Positions 60,539-64,000 of a DNA stretch of 64,000 nt are shown here, piece after piece. Within the stretch, counting starts at the first letter, position 1; every line of letters begins with the position of its first letter. This DNA is from Bacillus sp. REN3. Its GTDB lineage: Bacteria > Bacillota > Bacilli > Bacillales > Cytobacillaceae. The stretch is from the NCBI RefSeq assembly GCF_017912555.1, contig NZ_JAERSD010000005.1:1-64000 (forward strand), given 5' to 3'. The notes below the pieces were generated by a model. It did not search any database, was not told the origin of the DNA, and saw only the letters and a program-made list of their open reading frames with translations. Made by a program: the position numbers and the translations under genes.

Positions 60539-60582
60539 AGAATATTCCCTCCTCTTCATTCAAAGGCTATGTTAAATTTGAT

Positions 60583-60865
60583 TGTTGATTTCCACTCCAG
60601 GCACTTCGAAGGACAGAAAGTCCTAGTGCCGACATTGCCGCAGTACGCGGCAGTCTTAGTCGCCCAGCGCTTGTCGGGATGGCCAATGCGCTTCCGCTTT
60701 TCTTTCTCCTCGGCGCATTGAGCGTCCGGGTCTCCCCTGTCCGGTACTTCCGCTGGACACTGAATGGGCTTCCTCGAGTTTGCCCACGCACGAAGAAAAT
60801 GCGTTAGCATTTTCGAGGAGTCTATGTGCCCTCTGCTCCAACCAACAGGTATTCAAAAATCAACA
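60583..60865. repeat. MITE-like intergenic element between lutA and lutB
   Basis: The 283-bp block is bounded by TGTTGATTT (60583-60591) and AAATCAACA (60857-60865) as inverted ends. Inside are hairpins GGACAGAAAGTCC, CCGCAGTACGCGG and GAAAATGC-GTTA-GCATTTTC. GC content is above that of the surroundings and no gene is supported. The ends (GGAGTGGAAATCAACA on the minus strand) resemble a repeat I recall from many Bacillus intergenic regions. Confidence 0.65.
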
Positions 60866-60913
60866 CTGGTCTTTAACATAGCCAATTCAAAAAAATCTTT
60901 GGTGGAAAGTCGA

Positions 60914-61630
60914 TCAGCGGCTGTTCAAAACCTCAGCAATGTGAAGCACTTTGATAGGTTTACCCTGTCTATCGATCCGTCCGCCAATATTCATCAGGCA
61001 GCCAGCATCTGCGCCGATTAAGTATTCTGCGCCAGTTTCTTCAACGTGTCTGACCTTTTCATCGACCATTTGTTCGGAAATCTGAGCCATTTTCACAGAG
61101 AAGGTGCCGCCAAACCCGCAGCACTGCTCTTTGCCAGGCAGTTCGGTGAACTCTAGGCCTTTTACATTGCTTAATAAGATCAATGGAGCTTTTTTGACAC
61201 CAAGCAGTCTCGTCATATGGCAGGAAGTATGATAAGTAACCTTGCCTTCAAAGCGGGCGCCAACATCCTCGATTTTCAATATATCAACGATGAATTGAGT
61301 TAATTCAAAGGATTTCGCCGCAAGCTTCTTCGCTTTTGGCTCCCAGACAGGGTCTCCCTTGAAAATCCGCGCATATTCATGGAACATTGTGATGCATGAA
61401 CCTGAAGGGGATACCACATACTCAGCATCAATGAAAGTGTCGATCATCGATTTCATAGCTTCTTTCGCTTCTTTTACATAACCGCTGTTATAAGCAGGCT
61501 GGCCGCAACACACCTGGGATTCAGGAAATTCGATATCGCAACCAAGCCGTTCCAGCAGTTCGACTGTAGCTTTACCCGCATTGCTCTGGAACATATCAAC
61601 CAAACATGTTGCAAAAAGAGTTACCTTCAT
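60914..61630 (-). CDS. lutA: Lactate utilisation protein LutA
   Basis: The 238-aa protein has two CCG domains: [12 protein letters not shown] and [13 protein letters not shown], with upstream cysteines in ATCLVDMF and [10 protein letters not shown]. It is the heterodisulfide-reductase-like subunit of the LutABC L-lactate oxidation complex. AAGGGG precedes the ATG. A LutR-type palindrome lies 31-53 bp upstream. Confidence 0.95.
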   Translation of the reverse strand: MKVTLFATCLVDMFQSNAGKATVELLERLGCDIEFPESQVCCGQPAYNSGYVKEAKEAMKSMIDTFIDAEYVVSPSGSCITMFHEYARIFKGDPVWEPKAKKLAAKSFELTQFIVDILKIEDVGARFEGKVTYHTSCHMTRLLGVKKAPLILLSNVKGLEFTELPGKEQCCGFGGTFSVKMAQISEQMVDEKVRHVEETGAEYLIGADAGCLMNIGGRIDRQGKPIKVLHIAEVLNSR

Positions 61631-61660
61631 GTTTTAACCCCTTTTCTATTCACTCTATTA

Positions 61661-61683
61661 AACAGGTCATCTGATGACCTGTT
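61661..61683 (-). promoter_or_regulatory. LutR-type operator upstream of lutABC
   Basis: A perfect palindrome, AACAGGTCATC-T-GATGACCTGTT, contains TCATC-N1-GATGA, the core reported for LutR of B. subtilis as I recall it. A related site lies at 62691. Confidence 0.85.
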
Positions 61684-61732
61684 ATTTAAATTAATATTAC
61701 TACATAAATGCATTGATGTGAAAGGGGTTTCA

Positions 61733-61770
61733 ATAAAAAAAGAAAACCACACTTCATGATTGAAGTGCGG
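61733..61770 (-). terminator. lutR terminator
   Basis: On the minus strand CCGCACTTCA / TGAAGTGTGG with an ATCA loop is followed by TTTTCTTTTTTT, just after the lutR stop. Confidence 0.9.
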
Positions 61771-61776
61771 CTGCTG

Positions 61777-62508
61777 TTATTTTGCCGGATTTTTGGCTTG
61801 GCTGATATACTTATGGAGGATGTCCTCGACGTTTTCGATATGGCTGAGCATCAGGCTCCTTGCCTTTTCGGCATCCTGCTCTTTTATGGCCAGGTAGATA
61901 TTGTAGTGTTCATCATGCAGCCTGTCCGTGGTCGTTTGCTTCGAATACAGCCATAGTCTGCGTGTTTCCTTCATCGTTTCGCCAATCAAGCCTGAAACAT
62001 GATTCATCAAGCTGATCAGCAGAGGATTTTGCGAGCTTTCCGCAATAGCCAAATGGAACTGCAAATCGGCTCTTTCGCCGAGCTCTTCATCGCCGTTGGC
62101 CTTTGCCATTTCCTCCAAGGCATCCTCCATCGATTTTAGCTGCAGGTCTGTCCGCTTTTCCGCCGCGCAATATACTGTCCCTGCCTCGAGTATTTTTCGG
62201 ACCTCCAACAGGTGGGCGATGTTTTCAGTATTCATCAGAACAGCGGTGGACAACGGGAAATTGATTTGTTCACTTTCAAATTCCTTCACATACGTTCCTT
62301 CGCCCTGCCTGATTTCAATCAGGCCCATCGCCCTAAGCGCTGTCAGTGCTTCCCTGATGGCAGAACGCCCAACCTGGAAGTTTTCGGCAAGCTGCTGGAC
62401 TGAGTCAAGTTTATCACCGGGCTTCAGTTGTCCGCTGCGGATCATTTCATAAATGGTTTCGGCAACTTCTTCATATATTTTCTTAGGTTTGATTTTTTTA
62501 TATTGCAA
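61777..62508 (-). CDS. lutR: GntR/FadR-family regulator LutR
   Basis: The 243-aa repressor has an N-terminal winged helix (QLAENFQVGRSAIREALTAL) and a C-terminal FCD ligand domain (LLEVRKILEAGTVYCAAEKR; ERADLQFHLAIAESS; HDEHYNIYLAI). The TTG at 62508 follows GGAGG by seven bases and gives the length of B. subtilis LutR; the frame is open to 62562. Lactate is the expected inducer. Confidence 0.92.
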   Translation of the reverse strand: MQYKKIKPKKIYEEVAETIYEMIRSGQLKPGDKLDSVQQLAENFQVGRSAIREALTALRAMGLIEIRQGEGTYVKEFESEQINFPLSTAVLMNTENIAHLLEVRKILEAGTVYCAAEKRTDLQLKSMEDALEEMAKANGDEELGERADLQFHLAIAESSQNPLLISLMNHVSGLIGETMKETRRLWLYSKQTTTDRLHDEHYNIYLAIKEQDAEKARSLMLSHIENVEDILHKYISQAKNPAK

Positions 62509-62690
62509 ACTAAAGCCTCCAAAATTTGTTCTCTTCACTCTCATTATACAATTTTTCTCCATTTGGGGAATAACGAATACATGACTGTGAAAATTCTTGC
62601 TGATATTTTTTCGGTTATCTAAAGAATTTCGTTAAAAGGATTGTAAATGCCATGGAAAGTCCTCTATAATTCTTATTAAAGCTAAATTCA

Positions 62691-62713
62691 TCAAGTCATC
62701 AGATGACCTGTTG
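62691..62713 (+). promoter_or_regulatory. LutR-type operator upstream of the glcD-like gene
   Basis: TCAAGTCATC-A-GATGACCTGTT shares the TCATC-N1-GATGA core and flanks with the lutA operator. It lies 107-129 bp before the glcD-like start and between it and divergent lutR. The rest of 62509-62819 has no gene that I can support. Confidence 0.8.
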
Positions 62714-62819
62714 AAAGCGATTACTTTTTGGGCTGCGCCTCGCATGCCCGAAATACAAAAAGGTGAGGGAACGGAAGGCGTAATGCCACACTCATCTCAA
62801 AAATCATGGAGGGGAAAAA

Positions 62820-64000
62820 ATGATTTCCAATACGGTGAAAGAACAGATTGTCTCGATTGTAACGGCTGCCAATTATGACGATTCCAAGACAGGCAGGCTT
62901 GTCTATTCATATGATGCGACGCCTAACTTTCAGTCTATGCCGGATGCGGTTGTCAGTCCAAGGAATAAAGAGGAAGTTTCACAGATTGTAAGGATCTGCA
63001 ATGAACATAATATTCCAATCGTTCCACGCGGTTCGGGCACGAATCTGTGTGCAGGGACATGCCCGACTGAAGGGGGGATTGTGCTTCTTTTTAAACATAT
63101 GAACAAAATCATAGAAATCGATGAAGAAAACCTGACGGTCACTGTCCAGCCTGGCGTTGTCACGCTTGATATGATCAACGCGGTTGAGGCGAAGGGGCTG
63201 TTTTATCCGCCAGATCCAAGTTCGATGAAAATCTCGACGATCGGCGGCAACCTGAACGAAAATTCAGGCGGGCTGCGTGGGTTGAAGTATGGAGTGACGA
63301 GAGATTACGTCATGGGACTAGAAGCGGTACTTCCTAATGGCGATATCATCCGTACCGGCGGAAAGCTCGCAAAAGATGTAGCCGGATACGATTTCACAAG
63401 GTTGTTTGTCGGCTCTGAAGGGACGCTTGCCGTGATCACTGAAGCAACTTTGAAGCTTATCCCCATGCCGGAATCGAAACAGACAATGCTTGCCCTGTAC
63501 CAGGACATTGAGTCCGCTGCGAAATCAGTTTCCCAGATCATTGCTGGGAAGATCATTCCAACCACGCTTGAATTCCTTGACCAGCCTACGCTGAAGGTAG
63601 TAGAGGATTTTGCCAGGATTGGATTGCCGACTGATGCCAAAGCCGTTCTATTGATTGAGCAGGACGGACCGGTGGAGGTTGTACAGAGGGATATGGCGAG
63701 GATAGCGGAGGTTTGCCGTGCAGAGAATGCTGTTTCCGTACAGGTTGCAAAGACGGAGGAAGAAGCGGATGCACTCAGGACAGCGAGGAGGAGCGCGCTT
63801 TCCGCGCTTGCGAGGCTGAAGCCGACCACAATCCTCGAGGACGCGACGGTGCCGCGCTCAGAGATATCCAGAATGGTGAATGCCATCAATGAAATCGCGG
63901 AGAAATATAATGTGAAAATCTGCACCTTCGGACACGCAGGGGATGGAAATCTTCACCCGACATGTCCGACAGATTCCCGTGACCATGATGAAATGGAACG
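62820..64000 (+). CDS. FAD-linked oxidase, GlcD-like (glycolate/D-lactate oxidase subunit), 3' end beyond window
   Basis: This open frame runs off the window end after 393 codons. It starts at ATG behind GGAGGGG. The FAD_binding_4 domain shows IPIVPRGSGTNLCAGTCP, SSMKISTIGGNLNENSGG and GYDFTRLFVGSEGTLAVITE; the C-terminal oxidase domain includes FGHAGDGNLHPTCP. It matches the GlcD/YsfC group that oxidises glycolate or D-lactate. The LutR-type site and the divergent lutR gene point to D-lactate or glycolate use under the same control. A GlcF partner would be expected just outside. Confidence 0.92.
   Translation, partial: MISNTVKEQIVSIVTAANYDDSKTGRLVYSYDATPNFQSMPDAVVSPRNKEEVSQIVRICNEHNIPIVPRGSGTNLCAGTCPTEGGIVLLFKHMNKIIEIDEENLTVTVQPGVVTLDMINAVEAKGLFYPPDPSSMKISTIGGNLNENSGGLRGLKYGVTRDYVMGLEAVLPNGDIIRTGGKLAKDVAGYDFTRLFVGSEGTLAVITEATLKLIPMPESKQTMLALYQDIESAAKSVSQIIAGKIIPTTLEFLDQPTLKVVEDFARIGLPTDAKAVLLIEQDGPVEVVQRDMARIAEVCRAENAVSVQVAKTEEEADALRTARRSALSALARLKPTTILEDATVPRSEISRMVNAINEIAEKYNVKICTFGHAGDGNLHPTCPTDSRDHDEME

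Overview
The window is Gram-positive, low-to-moderate GC DNA from a Bacillaceae member. Evidence: strong AAGGAGG ribosome binding sites, frequent TTG/GTG starts, and gene order matching the Bacillus subtilis yt* region (men, dps-ytkD, ytlACD, ytmAB, pckA, metK, asnB, ytoA, ytpAB, ytqAB, ytzC), plus a tRNA cluster in B. subtilis trnB order. A Mesobacillus/Neobacillus-type genome is my inference; I could not search a database.

Layout. 1-1760: eleven intact tRNA genes (Ile2, Ser, fMet, Asp, Phe, His, Gly, Ile, Asn, Ser, Glu) and a terminator. Three of them (Ile2, fMet, Phe) are preceded by one or two tandem copies of a strange unit: a leader, the first 14-27 nt of the same tRNA, then a two-hairpin insert in place of the rest. 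2158-10073: glycogen operon glgBCDAP. 10088-19753: yteA, menA and the divergent menFDHBEC operon for menaquinone. 19772-21115: hmp behind an Fnr-type site. 21205-26299: DUF1540 protein, a Zur-controlled zinc-binding lipoprotein, beta-carbonic anhydrase, yidD, ytzI, dps, ytkD and small unknowns. 26350-42709: ytlACD transporter, ytmAB, pckA, SAM-riboswitch metK, asnB, C39 peptidase, ytoA, ytpAB, a 0.8-kb tandem-repeat tract, mnmM (ytqB)/ytqA and ytzC. 42873-52617: a twelve-gene operon for cytochrome c maturation and ammonia-forming nitrite reduction, preceded by an Fnr-type site. 53234-58362: an MFS carrier and a sigma-54 module (activator, -24/-12 promoter, GntP permease, 3-hydroxybutyrate dehydrogenase). 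58392-64000: lutABC, lutR and a partial glcD-like gene sharing a LutR-type operator.

Physiology. Menaquinone made by the men genes would feed electrons to NrfH and then NrfA, which reduces nitrite to ammonium; Hmp removes the nitric oxide that accompanies nitrite use. Both hmp and the nrf operon carry TGTGA-N6-TCACA-type sites, suggesting common low-oxygen control. Lactate/glycolate oxidation (lut, glcD) and 3-hydroxybutyrate oxidation supply reductant, while glycogen and pckA point to carbon storage and gluconeogenesis.

Most unusual content: (i) the tRNA 5'-fragment/two-hairpin repeats, with compensatory base changes between the Ile2 and fMet versions; (ii) a System I-type Ccm set in a Bacillaceae genome whose CcmE has CxxxY rather than HxxxY and whose CcmH lacks the CxxC pair, fused by context to nrfHA and to three small unassigned membrane proteins; (iii) several intergenic repeat families.
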